DNA of 64,000 nt from Corynebacterium imitans (GCF_000739455.1 NZ_CP009211.1:2292595-2356594), one strand, 5' to 3'. Positions 43,206 to 54,470 are shown, counted from the first letter of the stretch. The notes: a model not told the origin generated them from the letters alone. Numbers and translations: made by a program.

Positions 43206-43651
43206 AGCTGCAACAGTCAAGCACGAAAACCACTGCTGAGCCCAGCGCACAGGAGGCCGCCTCCCCTGCCGCGGATACGCTGGTCGCCAAGCTGATGCGG
43301 GAAGACGTCTACTCTCTGTCGCCAAACGACACGATCCGCCATGCGCTGCACATGTTCGTGGACAAGCGGATTTCTGGCGTGCCGTTGCTTAGCGACGACC
43401 GCACGCTGGCCGGTTTCGTCTCAGACGGGGACGTACTCGACGTGATCGGCGACTCCGTGCCGGCCTTCACCACGCCGTACGCGCTGCTCGCACACAACGA
43501 CTCGACAGAGTTCGGTACTGACGTGGCCGCTGTTCTCGACCGACCGGTCTCGTCGTTAGCAACGATGACGCCGTCGTTCGTCGTTGGCATCATCAATCGC
43601 TCCGACATCAACCGCTACCTCGTTTCGACGTTTGTGCCGGTCGCTGGGTAG
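43206..43651 (+). pseudogene. Damaged CBS-domain gene (HPP/CBS type fragment)
   Basis: The frame reads ...AEPSAQEAASPAADTLVAKL then MREDVYSLSPNDTIRHALHM and KRISGVPLLSDDRTLAGFVS, a clear CBS domain. It then jumps from RPVSSLATMTPS straight to FVVGIINRSDINRYL, the end of a second CBS domain. The body of the second domain is deleted, and the 5' end has no start codon after a TAG near 43205. The N-terminal membrane part usual for HPP-family proteins is absent. It is probably not functional; an ATG at 43295 lies inside the first domain. Confidence 0.75.
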
Positions 43652-43682
43652 CGCAACGGGCCGGAGCCTGAGAGTTGTTGGA

Positions 43683-43797
43683 GAGTTGTTTGAAACAACT
43701 CCAAACAACTCTCAAACAACTTCACCTCAAAACAATCCAGTAAATGCACTGTTTCTGCAGCTCAACATAGTTGTTTTGAGTTGTTCTGGGTTGTTTT
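43683..43797. repeat. Direct repeat copy 1 (AACAACTC box array) downstream of the AlbA_2 gene
   Basis: This ~115 bp segment is about 90% identical to 45560-45673. It contains AACAACTC-type boxes in one direction on its left and TTGTT boxes in the other direction on its right, around a central stretch that is identical between copies for roughly 39 bp. Here it lies just past the stop of the AlbA_2 gene (43820). Confidence 0.88.
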
Positions 43798-43819
43798 GCT
43801 GACGGTCTGGCGTCTCCGG

Positions 43820-45532
43820 TTAAGTAGAAACCCACCGGACGCCTGGCCCCCGCTTAGGGCTATCGTGAGCGATCTTTGCTTTACCCAAATCTCTAAGGTG
43901 CCGGAGGAGCCGACTTACCGATTGCCTCTCAACACCTAATTCTTCAGCAACTTCACGAGCATTCAGAGCATTCCCTTCACGGAGCTGATCGATAATCCAG
44001 TCCTCCGTCGTTACCGCACTGACTACAGAGGATGCTTCACCGTCAAAAGCGGCTCTGGCTTGCGCGGACAATATCCATTCGGGAGCATCCCTCAGCTGCT
44101 CCAGGAAGCCCTGCCTTGCATACCATCCTAAGGTTTCCTGGGCCTGCGCCTCCGAGACTTGCATAAGCCGAGCTGCAGTAGAAGTCATCAAGATCTGATT
44201 ATTTGCCAAATGGCGTGTAACCAAGAGTCCATTCACACTATCGAAAATGGCATCCCCAAATGTTGAACGCAGCTGATATAGCGCCTTGATGAAATCTTGA
44301 TCCACCTCACCAGAAGGCAAAGTAACCTCAACAAACGGCCCATCAGTGTTCAGACTCGGGGTTTGCCTGCCGCTTGAGAGCATAGAGACCCACATGCGGT
44401 CGAAACCGCGCGACGATTCCTCAGCGAGACTCAACTGCCTTAAAGCCCCCATGAGCACTGGGTTCCGCGGAATAGATTGGGTGGTCAAAATTCTTTCTTT
44501 ACGAACACCCACTGGAAGGCTGCCAGGAGACCACACTGTCAAGCTGGTGGGAGACTGGTCTACGACTATTGCTGCGGTAGCTCCCCAATCGCGGTGAGCA
44601 AACGCATTGGAAACAACTTCGTCAACCGCCATCGTCGGGAACGCAGGAATCGGGAACTCCTGCCCATTCGGGAGCTGGACTCGAGCGATTTCCTGAGATG
44701 TATGGTCCGTGATGAGCGCGCGGAGGCGTTCGGAAGCTGTAATTAACGGTGCCGAGATCTCGGTCACCTTTGGATCACCACTGGGCACCTCCCGAAGAAG
44801 GTGACGAACTACCGACCGGTTATTTAACGGCTGCATGAAGAGTATTTCCGCTGCGAAAGTCAGTCCTCCATCAGGCTTTAGCAGGCCTAACTCACTGCAT
44901 AGTTCGAGCCCCGTCCGCGGAACCGGTGAGCTGTCACCCAAGGCTTTTTTCCGATTGGCTAGGAGAACTCTCGCCCGCTCGACGGCTTGCAGATCCAATT
45001 CTTCAGGCCCTCGCCTCGACGCCATAGCACTGAAATCTGGATTGGCGCGTGCCAGATGGATACTCCGACGCTCGTCTTCCCCGAGTGGGACACAGCTTTT
45101 CCCTACGCGCTTGCTCGCTTGACCTTTGGATCGTTGGTAGAGCGCCATCCCTCGCGGAACACGCAAGATTATCAAACGCGCATCGCACCACTGGATTTCA
45201 AAAGCTTCTACTTGGATATGTGGCTGGGTCTTACTGTAGATTTTCTCCACCAACCAGTCGCAAGCACGGTCAGTTCCAGTAAACGCAGATGGCCCCGACT
45301 TCTTGTCGTTAACACCAAGGACGATGTATGCGACTCCGCCATCCGCGTTGGAAAAGCAAATAACTTCGTCGACGAGAAATTCTATTAAGCCCGCATCGGG
45401 ATTCTTGTTCATCGGATGCACAGCGGGGTCTTCCTTGAAGTCCAATATCTGCGATTCCCTACTGCTGGCGTTCTCACCAGCTTCAATCGCAGAAAGCGCT
45501 TCCCTTACAACCTCAAACTCCGCATCGACCAT
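43820..45532 (-). CDS. AlbA_2 (Schlafen-related) ATP-binding transcriptional regulator, COG2865 type
   Basis: The 570-residue protein has an N-terminal AlbA_2 domain (~15-150; SQILDFKEDP, LVDEVICFSNADGGVAYIVL), a GHKL/HATPase_c_4-like section (~300-400; AVDEVVSNAFAHRDWGATAA, DQSPTSLTVWSPGSLP) and a C-terminal winged helix (LNAREVAEELGVERQSVSRL, ~522). Relatives are predicted DNA-binding regulators, some tied to phage defence or stress, with no fixed function. The start MVDAEFEVV (45532) has no strong ribosome binding site. The DNA is clearly less GC-rich than the neighbours, and the gene is bracketed by direct repeats, so it was probably acquired. The repeats look like its own operator array. 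Confidence 0.82.
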   Translation of the reverse strand: MVDAEFEVVREALSAIEAGENASSRESQILDFKEDPAVHPMNKNPDAGLIEFLVDEVICFSNADGGVAYIVLGVNDKKSGPSAFTGTDRACDWLVEKIYSKTQPHIQVEAFEIQWCDARLIILRVPRGMALYQRSKGQASKRVGKSCVPLGEDERRSIHLARANPDFSAMASRRGPEELDLQAVERARVLLANRKKALGDSSPVPRTGLELCSELGLLKPDGGLTFAAEILFMQPLNNRSVVRHLLREVPSGDPKVTEISAPLITASERLRALITDHTSQEIARVQLPNGQEFPIPAFPTMAVDEVVSNAFAHRDWGATAAIVVDQSPTSLTVWSPGSLPVGVRKERILTTQSIPRNPVLMGALRQLSLAEESSRGFDRMWVSMLSSGRQTPSLNTDGPFVEVTLPSGEVDQDFIKALYQLRSTFGDAIFDSVNGLLVTRHLANNQILMTSTAARLMQVSEAQAQETLGWYARQGFLEQLRDAPEWILSAQARAAFDGEASSVVSAVTTEDWIIDQLREGNALNAREVAEELGVERQSVSRLLRHLRDLGKAKIAHDSPKRGPGVRWVST

Positions 45533-45548
45533 GCAATGAGCATAACAG

Positions 45549-45680
45549 GAGTAATACACGAGTTGTTTAAAACAACTCAAAACAACTCTGAAACAACTTC
45601 GCCTCACAACGACCCAGTAAATGCACTGTTTCTGCAGCTCAACATAGTTGTTCTGAGTTGTTCAGAGTTGTGTATTACTC
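45549..45680. repeat. Direct repeat copy 2 within 11 bp inverted repeats, upstream of the AlbA_2 gene
   Basis: Copy 2 (45560-45673) of the box array sits before the AlbA_2 start. It is enclosed by a perfect inverted repeat, GAGTAATACAC (45549-45559) and GTGTATTACTC (45670-45680). Inside, AACAACTC boxes recur about every 10-11 bp on the left and in the opposite direction on the right, giving at least seven helically phased sites. The promoter of the AlbA_2 gene must lie in or beside it. Confidence 0.85.
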
Positions 45681-45699
45681 ACCGCATTACTCTGGCAAC

Positions 45700-46599
45700 T
45701 CACGCCACGCGGGATTCTTTCGCCCCGCGCCACGTAATGATCGCGCCGGCCGCAGCAATCAACGCAATGCCTGCTGCCATGGACCACGTGATCTGGTCAC
45801 CGGAGAAGGCCCAGCCCAGGAACGCCCCGATGACTGGGTCCAGCGCAAAAAGCGTGCCGACAACCGCCGCCGAAACAATGCCGGCAGCGATCGTGTCCAT
45901 AACAAAAGGGACCACCGCGCCGATGAAGCCCGAGAGCACAATGGTGCCCCACATCGAGCCGTGTACATGCGGTGCTGCGGAAACAGCAAAGGGCGCGAGC
46001 ACGAACGCTGCGACGACCACCGACAGCGCTAAATCCGGCATCCCACCGCTCTCAGCATTACCCATACGGGCAGCGAAGAGGGTGTAGATGCCGAAGAACG
46101 CCGCACCAACTGCGGCAAAAGCAACGCCGACGAGGTCAAGGTCGTTGGAGGGTTGCGCGATCAGGGCGACGCCCACGAACGCGGCGATGGCCCACAGACG
46201 GGAGCGCCACATCTTCAGTCCAAGAAAAGAAACGACGCAGGGGCCGAAGAAGTCGATGGTCACGGCCACACCCTGCGGAAGACGGGCAATGGCCTGGTAC
46301 AGCATCACGTTCATCAACCCGATGGCGACGCCGTAAACCACGATATTGATCACCCGGGCGCGCGTCATACCCGATAACCGCGGCCGGAACAGCAGCACCA
46401 TAATGACGGCGGCAGCGGCCATGCGCAGGCCCGAGACGCCCGGCGCGCCCACGGTCGGCAACATGTCGGTCACGAGCACCGCCGCGGTTTGTGCACCGAT
46501 CGAGCCGATGAGTACCAGCACAACGGGGGCCGCAGAAAGCCCGAAGAAGGAGTCTACGCCCCGTCGGGAAGCGGCATGCTGTCTCTGCTCAATAGGCAC
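45700..46599 (-). CDS. EamA-family exporter (RhtA-like)
   Basis: The 299-residue protein has ten predicted helices in two EamA (DMT) repeats: the first around LPTVGAPGVSGLRMAAAAVI and YQAIARLPQGVAVTIDFFGP, the second around GVAFAAVGAAFFGIYTLFAA and LDPVIGAFLGWAFSGDQITW. The pattern is that of RhtA-like threonine/homoserine exporters; substrate not proven. The start is a GTG with a weak ribosome binding site. It lies directly downstream of glf on the same strand, 10 bp apart, and ends 20 bp from the repeat array. Confidence 0.85.
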   Translation of the reverse strand: MPIEQRQHAASRRGVDSFFGLSAAPVVLVLIGSIGAQTAAVLVTDMLPTVGAPGVSGLRMAAAAVIMVLLFRPRLSGMTRARVINIVVYGVAIGLMNVMLYQAIARLPQGVAVTIDFFGPCVVSFLGLKMWRSRLWAIAAFVGVALIAQPSNDLDLVGVAFAAVGAAFFGIYTLFAARMGNAESGGMPDLALSVVVAAFVLAPFAVSAAPHVHGSMWGTIVLSGFIGAVVPFVMDTIAAGIVSAAVVGTLFALDPVIGAFLGWAFSGDQITWSMAAGIALIAAAGAIITWRGAKESRVA

Positions 46600-46609
46600 G
46601 CATGCAAGA

Positions 46610-47890
<1,281 letters not shown>

Positions 47891-47951
47891 CTACACTGCA
47901 CAACAGATAACTTTCTTCACATTTGCCCCAGTAATATCCAGGAGTCTTCCC

Positions 47952-49907
47952 GTGCACCAACGTAAACGCTTGAACAGGGCGTCCACCCGGACCGCGCCCT
48001 GGCGTACCGCAATCCTGGCCGCACTTCTGACCGTGGCGATGGTCGCCACGGCCGCTTTCAGCGGCGACAACATCCTGCGAGTGCAATCCGTCGGCGGCCC
48101 GGATAAAGAGGTGTACACGGATACCGCCTCATTCGCGTCCGGTAACGACACCACCGTCGACGACGCCGCCGTCAAGTCCCAGGGCGGTGAGAAGGAAGTC
48201 CGCCGCGTGGTTAAGGAGTTCTCGCGCGATCGCGAGTTCACCATGTTTGGCCTGACCTGGAAGGGCGACCGCGACGTGGTCGCCTACGTGCGCGCGAAAA
48301 AGGCGGACGGCTCCTGGTCCGAGTGGTACGAGATGGACCACGCCGACAACACTGGTAGCGACACCTTCGGCACCGAGCCGATCTTCGTCGAGCCCACCAA
48401 GCGCATCCAGGTCTCCACTGGCAACGTCGACCTGCTCGACGGCGGGCGCACCGACTCCAACGCGCCGACCACCGCTAAGGACATCGAGGCCGTCTTCTTG
48501 GATGGCGGCACCGGCACCTCTGGCGGTATCGCCCCGGCTGCGGATTCGTACACCCGCGGCATGCCCAAGGTGGTCTCCCGCGCGCAGTGGGGCGCAGGGG
48601 CCTCATCCAACCCCACGTACACCGAGCCGGTCACCGCGGCGACGGTCCACCACACCGCGGGTTCCAACAACTACACCGAGGCGCAGGCCCCCGGCATCGT
48701 GCGCGGCATCTGGACGTACCACGCACGGAACCTGGGTTGGGGCGACATCGGCTACAACGCGCTGGTGGATAAGTACGGCAACATCTACGAGGGCCGCGCA
48801 GGCGGCCTGGATCGCGCCGTACAGGGGGCCCACGTCGGCGGGTTCAACACGAATACCTGGGGTGTGTCCATGCTGGGTAACTATGAAACCGCCACCCCCA
48901 CCACCGCGAGCGTCAACGCGATGGGCGAGATCATCGGCTGGAAGGCGGCCGTGGCTGGCTTCGACCCGATGGGCTCGAACTACCACTACGCCGACTTCAA
49001 CTTCCGCGGCTCCCGCTACGCTGCTGGCCAGGGCGCAATGTTCCCCAATATCAACGCGCACCGCGACTTCCACTACAACGCCTGCCCGGGCCAGAACCTC
49101 TACAACCGGATGGGCGACATCCGCCGCGTGGCCAACAACAAGTACAAAAGCCTCGGTGGTTCCCGCGGCCCCAGCGGAATCGTCGACTCCCTCCTGGGCG
49201 GCGGCAACACCGGCACTGACCCGAACAACCCGGACGTAGAAGCCACCGACACCACCGTCGGCGACCTCTCCTCCGCGCTCGGCTCCAGCGAGAGCAATAC
49301 GCAGACCGAGACCGTCGTCAACGAGGACGGCACCACCACGACCGTGGTCCGTCCGGCAGAGGGCACGCAGACCAGCGGGCTTTCCCTGTCCGGGCTCGCG
49401 TCCGGTGACGCCGTCGCGATCGCGGCCGCGGCCGGTACCCTGCTCGGCCTGGTCATCCTCTACGCCAACTCCCGCGGCATGCTGCCCGGCGGCGCGAAGT
49501 CCGTCGCAGGTATGGAGCTCATGCCCGGCCTGACGGTGCAGCAGGTCACCCCGTACATCGGCCCGGCGCTGCAGACGCTTGGCAAGCAGGACCTGGCCAA
49601 TGTCTGGTACCAGTTCGAGCCGACGCTTGGCGCGCTCGTCGCCGGTGTTGGCGGCCCACAGGTCGGCGGCCGCACCTACGCCTTCTACAAGGGCGGCGTG
49701 GGCATCCAGGACCGCCAAGGCCAGATCTTCACGCTGGCGGGCAAGATCGCGGACGCCTGGCTGCAGCAGGGCATGGATGCCGGCCCGCTCGGTATGCCGA
49801 CGTCGCGCGAGCGCACGCTTGGCGACGGCACCGTGGTCGTCACCTTCCAGGGCGGTTCCATCACCTACAACCCGGTGCACAACGCGGTCAACATCACGAC
49901 TAACTAG
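47952..49907 (+). CDS. Secreted PGRP/amidase_2 domain protein with C-terminal LGFP-type motif
   Basis: This envelope protein probably binds or cleaves peptidoglycan. A signal or anchor helix lies at ~22-38 (TAILAALLTVAMVATAAFSG). The amidase_2/PGRP domain (~190-385) shows AATVHHTAGSNNYTE (~231), GWGDIGYNALVDKYGNIYEG and NINAHRDFHYNACPG (~369), consistent with a zinc amidase. A hydrophobic segment (~488-510) and an LGFP-like tail (AGPLGMPTSRERTLGDG) follow. The start is GTG 47952 with AGGAG 7 bases upstream. The longer frame overlapping glf is unlikely. It lies next to glf, which fits the envelope context. Confidence 0.85.
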   Translation: MHQRKRLNRASTRTAPWRTAILAALLTVAMVATAAFSGDNILRVQSVGGPDKEVYTDTASFASGNDTTVDDAAVKSQGGEKEVRRVVKEFSRDREFTMFGLTWKGDRDVVAYVRAKKADGSWSEWYEMDHADNTGSDTFGTEPIFVEPTKRIQVSTGNVDLLDGGRTDSNAPTTAKDIEAVFLDGGTGTSGGIAPAADSYTRGMPKVVSRAQWGAGASSNPTYTEPVTAATVHHTAGSNNYTEAQAPGIVRGIWTYHARNLGWGDIGYNALVDKYGNIYEGRAGGLDRAVQGAHVGGFNTNTWGVSMLGNYETATPTTASVNAMGEIIGWKAAVAGFDPMGSNYHYADFNFRGSRYAAGQGAMFPNINAHRDFHYNACPGQNLYNRMGDIRRVANNKYKSLGGSRGPSGIVDSLLGGGNTGTDPNNPDVEATDTTVGDLSSALGSSESNTQTETVVNEDGTTTTVVRPAEGTQTSGLSLSGLASGDAVAIAAAAGTLLGLVILYANSRGMLPGGAKSVAGMELMPGLTVQQVTPYIGPALQTLGKQDLANVWYQFEPTLGALVAGVGGPQVGGRTYAFYKGGVGIQDRQGQIFTLAGKIADAWLQQGMDAGPLGMPTSRERTLGDGTVVVTFQGGSITYNPVHNAVNITTN

Positions 49908-49925
49908 GCACCAATCAGGCACCAA

Positions 49926-51398
49926 TTAGGCCAGGTCGTAGGAGCGGCGCACCGCGTCCTCCCACCGCGCCACGAGCCGGTCCCTTTCGGGGCCGGCCCA
50001 CGTGTTTTTCCAGGTGGTGGTCTCGCCGAGGGACAGCGGGGCGTCGATAAGCTTGGCCCCGATGCCCGCTGCTGAAGCGGCCCCCATCACGGTGGTTTCC
50101 GTGTTGGCGGGGCGCTCGACGTCGATGCCGAGGATGTCGGCCTGCAACTGCATGAGCAAGTCGTTGGTGGTCATCCCGCCGTCGACGCGCAGCGCGGTCG
50201 GCTCGCCGCCCATCGCGCACACGACCTCGCGGGCCTGCAGGCAGGTGGCCTCGAGCGCGGCGCGGGCGATGTGGCGGCGGTCCACGAAGCGGGTCAGGCC
50301 GGTGATCACCCCGCGCGCGTCCGGGCGCCACCGCGGGGCGAACAGGCCGGAAAAGGCCGGGACGATCACCACCCCACCTGAGGTCTCCACCTGTGCCGCG
50401 AGCGTCTCGGACTCAGCCGCGGTGCGCAGCAGGCCGAGCTGGTCGCGCAGCCACTGGATCAGCGAGCCGCCCACGGCCACCGAGCCCTCCTGCGCGTACA
50501 CGGGGGCCTGGCCCTCGATCTGGTAGGCGACGGTGGTGAGCAACCCGCGCTCGCTGATCTGCGGCGTTTCACCCGTGTTGAGCAGCATGAACAGGCCGGT
50601 GCCGTAGGTCATTTTCGCCTGGTTCTCCGCCAAGCATCCCTGCCCGAACAGGGCGGCCTGTTGGTCGCCCAGCACGCCGGTAATCGGCACGCCCGCGAGC
50701 GGGCCCCGGCGGCGCACGGTGCCAAAGTGGCTGACGGAGGGCCGGATCTCCGGCAGGATTTCCGGCGGTACGCCAATCTCGCGGCACAGCTCCGGGTCCC
50801 ACTCGAGGGTGCCCAGATCCATGAGCAGGGTGCGCGAGGCGTTCGTGACGTCGGTGACGTGCACCGCGTTCTCTGGCTCGCGGGCACCGCCGGTGAGGTT
50901 CCAGATCAGCCAGGTATCAATCGTCCCGGCGAGCAACTCGCCCGCCTCGGCGCGCTCTCGCGCCCCTTCGACGTTGTCCAGGATCCACGCCCACTTCGGC
51001 CCCGCCGGGTATGAGTTGTACAAAAGGCCCGTGCGCGCCAAGTACACGTCCTGTGTCGTGCCCGCGTCTGGTTTCGGGTTGGTGCGCGTGTCCTGCCACA
51101 CGATCGCCCGGTGGATCGGGACGCCTGTGGCCTTGTCCCAAATCACGGCCGTCTCGCGCTGGTTAGTCAGGCCGAGGGCTGCGATGTCTTCTTCCGCGAT
51201 GTCGGCCTCGGCCATCGCCTCGCTCAGTGCGCGGCGGGTGTTGCGCCAGATCTCCAGCGCATCGTGCTCCACCCACCCCTCGCGCGGCAGGTGCTGGGTG
51301 TGCTCGAACTGTGCCTGGGCGACGACGTTGCCGCGCGTATCCGTAAACACCACGCGGGTAGAAGTTGTGCCCTGGTCAATGGCCGCGATGAGAGACAT
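49926..51398 (-). CDS. glpK: Glycerol kinase
   Basis: GlpK phosphorylates glycerol to sn-glycerol 3-phosphate. It is a FGGY-family kinase with the N-terminal phosphate loop [18 protein letters not shown] (~3), the substrate segment [13 protein letters not shown], and the C-terminal ATP site [20 protein letters not shown] (~410). At 490 residues it is standard. The start is [10 protein letters not shown] (51398); the upstream frame overlaps the HAD gene and is shadow. The next genes on the strand (HAD, PlsC) and the ugp transporter nearby fit glycerol phosphate and lipid metabolism. Confidence 0.94.
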   Translation of the reverse strand: MSLIAAIDQGTTSTRVVFTDTRGNVVAQAQFEHTQHLPREGWVEHDALEIWRNTRRALSEAMAEADIAEEDIAALGLTNQRETAVIWDKATGVPIHRAIVWQDTRTNPKPDAGTTQDVYLARTGLLYNSYPAGPKWAWILDNVEGARERAEAGELLAGTIDTWLIWNLTGGAREPENAVHVTDVTNASRTLLMDLGTLEWDPELCREIGVPPEILPEIRPSVSHFGTVRRRGPLAGVPITGVLGDQQAALFGQGCLAENQAKMTYGTGLFMLLNTGETPQISERGLLTTVAYQIEGQAPVYAQEGSVAVGGSLIQWLRDQLGLLRTAAESETLAAQVETSGGVVIVPAFSGLFAPRWRPDARGVITGLTRFVDRRHIARAALEATCLQAREVVCAMGGEPTALRVDGGMTTNDLLMQLQADILGIDVERPANTETTVMGAASAAGIGAKLIDAPLSLGETTTWKNTWAGPERDRLVARWEDAVRRSYDLA

Positions 51399-51426
51399 GC
51401 CGCCAATTGTATGGGGCCGCTTGCGC

Positions 51427-52254
51427 TTAGAACCAGTGCTCCAGCACCTGTGCCACCCCGTCCTCCTCGTTGGAGGCGGTGACATAGTCCGCAGCGTCCA
51501 ACAGTGCGGGCGCGGAATTCGCCATGGCCACGCCCATCCCGGCCCAGGCGAGCATCTCCAGGTCGTTGGGCATATCCCCGAAGGCGATGACTTGGGAGGG
51601 CTCGATGCCGTATTCGGCCGCGAGCACCGACGCCCCGCTCGCCTTGTTGATGCCGGGGTGCGACAGCTCAATAAGACCCTCGTCCATGGAGTAGGTCAGG
51701 TGCGCGTCCTCCGGCTCGATCACCTGGGCAAGCAGGTCGAACATCTCCGCGGACTGCAGCTGCGGCGCGCGGACCAGCAATTTGGCGGCGGGCTGCGAGG
51801 TGATCTCCGCGACGGTGCCGATGCCGAAAGCGGTGTCCCAGGCGTCCCGGTTGTACTCGGGCGTGGTGAGGAAGCACTCCTCCTCCGGATCGAGCGCGCT
51901 CTGCCCCACCCGCTCCACCCCATAGCCGTGTTGGATGTTCAAGGGGCGCAGCGCCTCGTCGATTGCCTCGACGACGCGACCCATAGTCTCCGGCGCCAGC
52001 TCAAAGGAGCGCAGCACCGTGTCCTCTACGGGGTCGTAGACCACCGCGCCGTTCGCGCAGACGCACGTGGGAGCGACGGGCAGCTGGTCAAGCACCGGGA
52101 GCAGCCAGCGGTGGGGACGCCCAGTGGCCAGGGCGAACTTTGCTCCCGAACGCACCGCGCGAACCACCACGTCGCGCAGCCTTGGTGTGACCCGGCCCGC
52201 CGGGTTGATGAAGGTGCCGTCGATGTCGCTAATGATGAGCTGGGGAGCATGCAT
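51427..52254 (-). CDS. Cof-type HAD-family phosphatase
   Basis: The protein has the HAD motifs: [17 protein letters not shown] (motif I, Asp ~9 and ~11), a Thr in LATGRP (motif II), and [20 protein letters not shown] (motif IV). An IIB cap lies between. Such enzymes dephosphorylate small sugar or cofactor phosphates; the substrate is unknown. ATG 52254 with GAGAGAG upstream is chosen; a GTG at 52266 overlapping the plsC stop is the alternative. It is co-oriented with plsC and glpK. Confidence 0.85.
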   Translation of the reverse strand: MHAPQLIISDIDGTFINPAGRVTPRLRDVVVRAVRSGAKFALATGRPHRWLLPVLDQLPVAPTCVCANGAVVYDPVEDTVLRSFELAPETMGRVVEAIDEALRPLNIQHGYGVERVGQSALDPEEECFLTTPEYNRDAWDTAFGIGTVAEITSQPAAKLLVRAPQLQSAEMFDLLAQVIEPEDAHLTYSMDEGLIELSHPGINKASGASVLAAEYGIEPSQVIAFGDMPNDLEMLAWAGMGVAMANSAPALLDAADYVTASNEEDGVAQVLEHWF

Positions 52255-52262
52255 GGTCTCTC

Positions 52263-53126
52263 TCACGTGCCTTTCTTGGCCTGCTTCACGGCCTTCTTTG
52301 CTTTGCGCTGCGCGCGTTCGCGCTCGTAGATCTCGGCCGCCTCCTCCAGCGTCGGGGCACCGCCGCCTAAAGAGGCTGGCACCCACTTATCACCGGGAGC
52401 GAAGGGCCCGAATTCCTGCTCGTATTCGGCGCGGGACTGCTCGAGCATGTGCTGCATCGCCTGCTTCAGGCGGCGGGTGTCTTCCTCTGCGTCGCTGCTG
52501 AGCGCAACCGGGGCGCCGTAGCGCACGATCACCGGCACGCCGCGCAGCTGCTTGGGCAGGTCCTTGGTCCAGATCCGGTGCGAACCCCAGATCACGCAAG
52601 GAATCAGCGGGGCGTCGGCCTGCGCGGCGATGCGCGCCGCGCCCGTCTTGAAATCCGCGAGTTCAAAGGAGCGCGAGATCGTGCCCTCCGGGAAGATGCC
52701 CACGAGGTAGCCATCGCGCACGTTGCGCACCGCAGCGTCCACCGCCGAGGCACCGTTTTCCCGGTCCACCGGCACGTGCTTCATCGTGCGCAGGATGCGC
52801 CCGAGCACGGGCTTCTCAAACACGCTTTGCTTAGCCATAAAGCGCACGAGCCGCTGGCCGTGGACCAGGGGCCCGGTGCCGGTGAGCATGAAGTCGTAGT
52901 AGCCGGTGTGATTGCCGGCGATGACGGCCCCGCCGCGGGCGGGTATGTGCTCCGCCCCCTCGATGCGCACGCTGATGCGCTGCAGCCGCAGCAGCCACTT
53001 GAACATGTGCACTGTGAAGGGGTAGAGCCGCTCCTTGGATTCCTCCGGGTGCGCGGCAGGCTGCGTATAGGCCGCTGGTACCAGCAGACCGTGCAGCTTC
53101 TTCATGGCGCGGGAGGTCATGCTCAT
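52263..53126 (-). CDS. 1-acyl-sn-glycerol-3-phosphate acyltransferase (PlsC family)
   Basis: This enzyme likely acylates lysophosphatidic acid to phosphatidic acid. The acyltransferase motifs are GNHTGYYDFML (HX4D, ~70) and GIFPEGTISRS (~141). A short hydrophobic section precedes the first motif. The C-terminus is Lys/Ala-rich (KAKKAVKQAKKGT). The ATG abuts the serS stop (TAG-ATG), indicating translational coupling with serS and the HAD gene. Confidence 0.88.
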   Translation of the reverse strand: MSMTSRAMKKLHGLLVPAAYTQPAAHPEESKERLYPFTVHMFKWLLRLQRISVRIEGAEHIPARGGAVIAGNHTGYYDFMLTGTGPLVHGQRLVRFMAKQSVFEKPVLGRILRTMKHVPVDRENGASAVDAAVRNVRDGYLVGIFPEGTISRSFELADFKTGAARIAAQADAPLIPCVIWGSHRIWTKDLPKQLRGVPVIVRYGAPVALSSDAEEDTRRLKQAMQHMLEQSRAEYEQEFGPFAPGDKWVPASLGGGAPTLEEAAEIYERERAQRKAKKAVKQAKKGT

Positions 53127-54380
53127 CTACGCCCCAAGGACTTCCTTGCCCACCCACGGCTGCAGCGCCGCGGGCACACGGACAGAGCCGTCCGCCTGCT
53201 GGTTGTTCTCCAGGATGGCCACGAGCCAGCGGGTGGTGGCCAGGGTGCCGTTGAGCGTGGCCGCGGTCTGGGTCTTGCCGTTCTCATCGCGGTAGCGGAT
53301 GTTCAGGCGGCGCGCCTGGAAGGTCGTGCAGTTCGAGGTAGAAGTCAGCTCACGGTAGGTGTCCTGCGAGGGCACCCAGGCCTCAGTATCGAACTTGCGG
53401 GCTGCCGACGAGCCCAGGTCGCCCGCAGCGACGTCGATGATGCGGTAGGGCACCTCCACGGCGGCGAGCATCTCGCGCTCCAAGCCGAGCAGCTTCTGGT
53501 GCATCTCCTCAGCGTCTTCCGGCTTGCAGTAGGCAAACATCTCGAGCTTGTCGAACTGGTGGACGCGTAGAATACCCCTGGTGTCCTTGCCGTAGGAGCC
53601 AGCCTCGCGGCGGAAGCAGGAGGACCAGCCGGCGTAGAGCAGCGGGCCGTCGGACAAGTCGATGATCTCGTCCTGGTGCAGGCCGGCGAGCGCGACCTCG
53701 GAGGTGCCGACCAGGTACATGTCGTCTCGCTCGAGGTAGTAAATCTCCTCGTCGTGCTCGTCGAGGAAGCCGGTACCCTGCATGATCTCGGGGCGGACCA
53801 GCACCGGCGGGACCATGAGCTTAAACCCAGCCTCGCGCGCCTTCTGCGCGGCCAGCATCAGCATTCCCAGCTGCATCCAGGCGCCGTCACCAGCGAGGTA
53901 ATAGAAACGCGCGCCGCCGATCTTGGTGCCGCGCTTCATGTCAATGATGCCCAGAGACTCACCAAGATCCAGGTGGTCTTTGACCTCAAAGTCAAACTCC
54001 GGCACCTCGCCGACGTGCTCGAGGACCACGAAGTCCTCCTCGCCACCAGCCGGTGCGCCCTGGATGGGGTTGGGGATCTTGTACTGCAGCTCGTTGACCT
54101 TCGCCTCCGCTTCAGCCTGTGCGGCCTCCGCCTCCTTCACACGCGTCTTCAGCTCGTTGGAGCCCTCCAGCAGCGCGGGGCGCTCCTCCGGGGAAGCCTG
54201 GCCGATCTTCTTGCCAAAGGCCTTCTGCTCGCCGCGCAGCTCATCGGCAGCCTGGATGGCGCTGCGGCGCTTTTCATCAGCGGCAATGAGCTGGCCTACC
54301 AGGGCTGGGTCCTCACCGCGGGCGGTTTGGGACTGGCGGACAACGTCAGGGTTTTCGCGCAGAAACTTCAGATCAATCAC
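53127..54380 (-). CDS. serS: Seryl-tRNA synthetase
   Basis: SerS charges tRNA-Ser. The N-terminal coiled-coil arm (~28-100) that holds the tRNA is followed by the class II core: motif 2 in [20 protein letters not shown] (~260) and motif 3 in [16 protein letters not shown] with [16 protein letters not shown] (~375-390). The 417-residue length is typical. It is the head of the serS-plsC-HAD-glpK series and is divergent from a FarR-like regulator. Confidence 0.96.
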   Translation of the reverse strand: MIDLKFLRENPDVVRQSQTARGEDPALVGQLIAADEKRRSAIQAADELRGEQKAFGKKIGQASPEERPALLEGSNELKTRVKEAEAAQAEAEAKVNELQYKIPNPIQGAPAGGEEDFVVLEHVGEVPEFDFEVKDHLDLGESLGIIDMKRGTKIGGARFYYLAGDGAWMQLGMLMLAAQKAREAGFKLMVPPVLVRPEIMQGTGFLDEHDEEIYYLERDDMYLVGTSEVALAGLHQDEIIDLSDGPLLYAGWSSCFRREAGSYGKDTRGILRVHQFDKLEMFAYCKPEDAEEMHQKLLGLEREMLAAVEVPYRIIDVAAGDLGSSAARKFDTEAWVPSQDTYRELTSTSNCTTFQARRLNIRYRDENGKTQTAATLNGTLATTRWLVAILENNQQADGSVRVPAALQPWVGKEVLGA

Positions 54381-54470
54381 AAATGCATACTCTACCTTGT
54401 CCCCAACGGCCGCGGCCGCGTCTGCACAAAAGCGGTGGACTGGTCATAACCAGCGGAGTAGGGTGGAATT

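Noticed and set aside
43140..43800. CRISPR array suspected from the short TTGTT/AACAA repeats
   Set aside because: Repeats are 8-10 bp with 10-11 bp period and change direction within the array; there are no 30-40 bp spacers and no cas genes.
48603..49925. Minus-strand open frame of 440 codons opposite the amidase-like gene
   Set aside because: Antisense to a protein with clear PGRP motifs; composition typical of a shadow frame.
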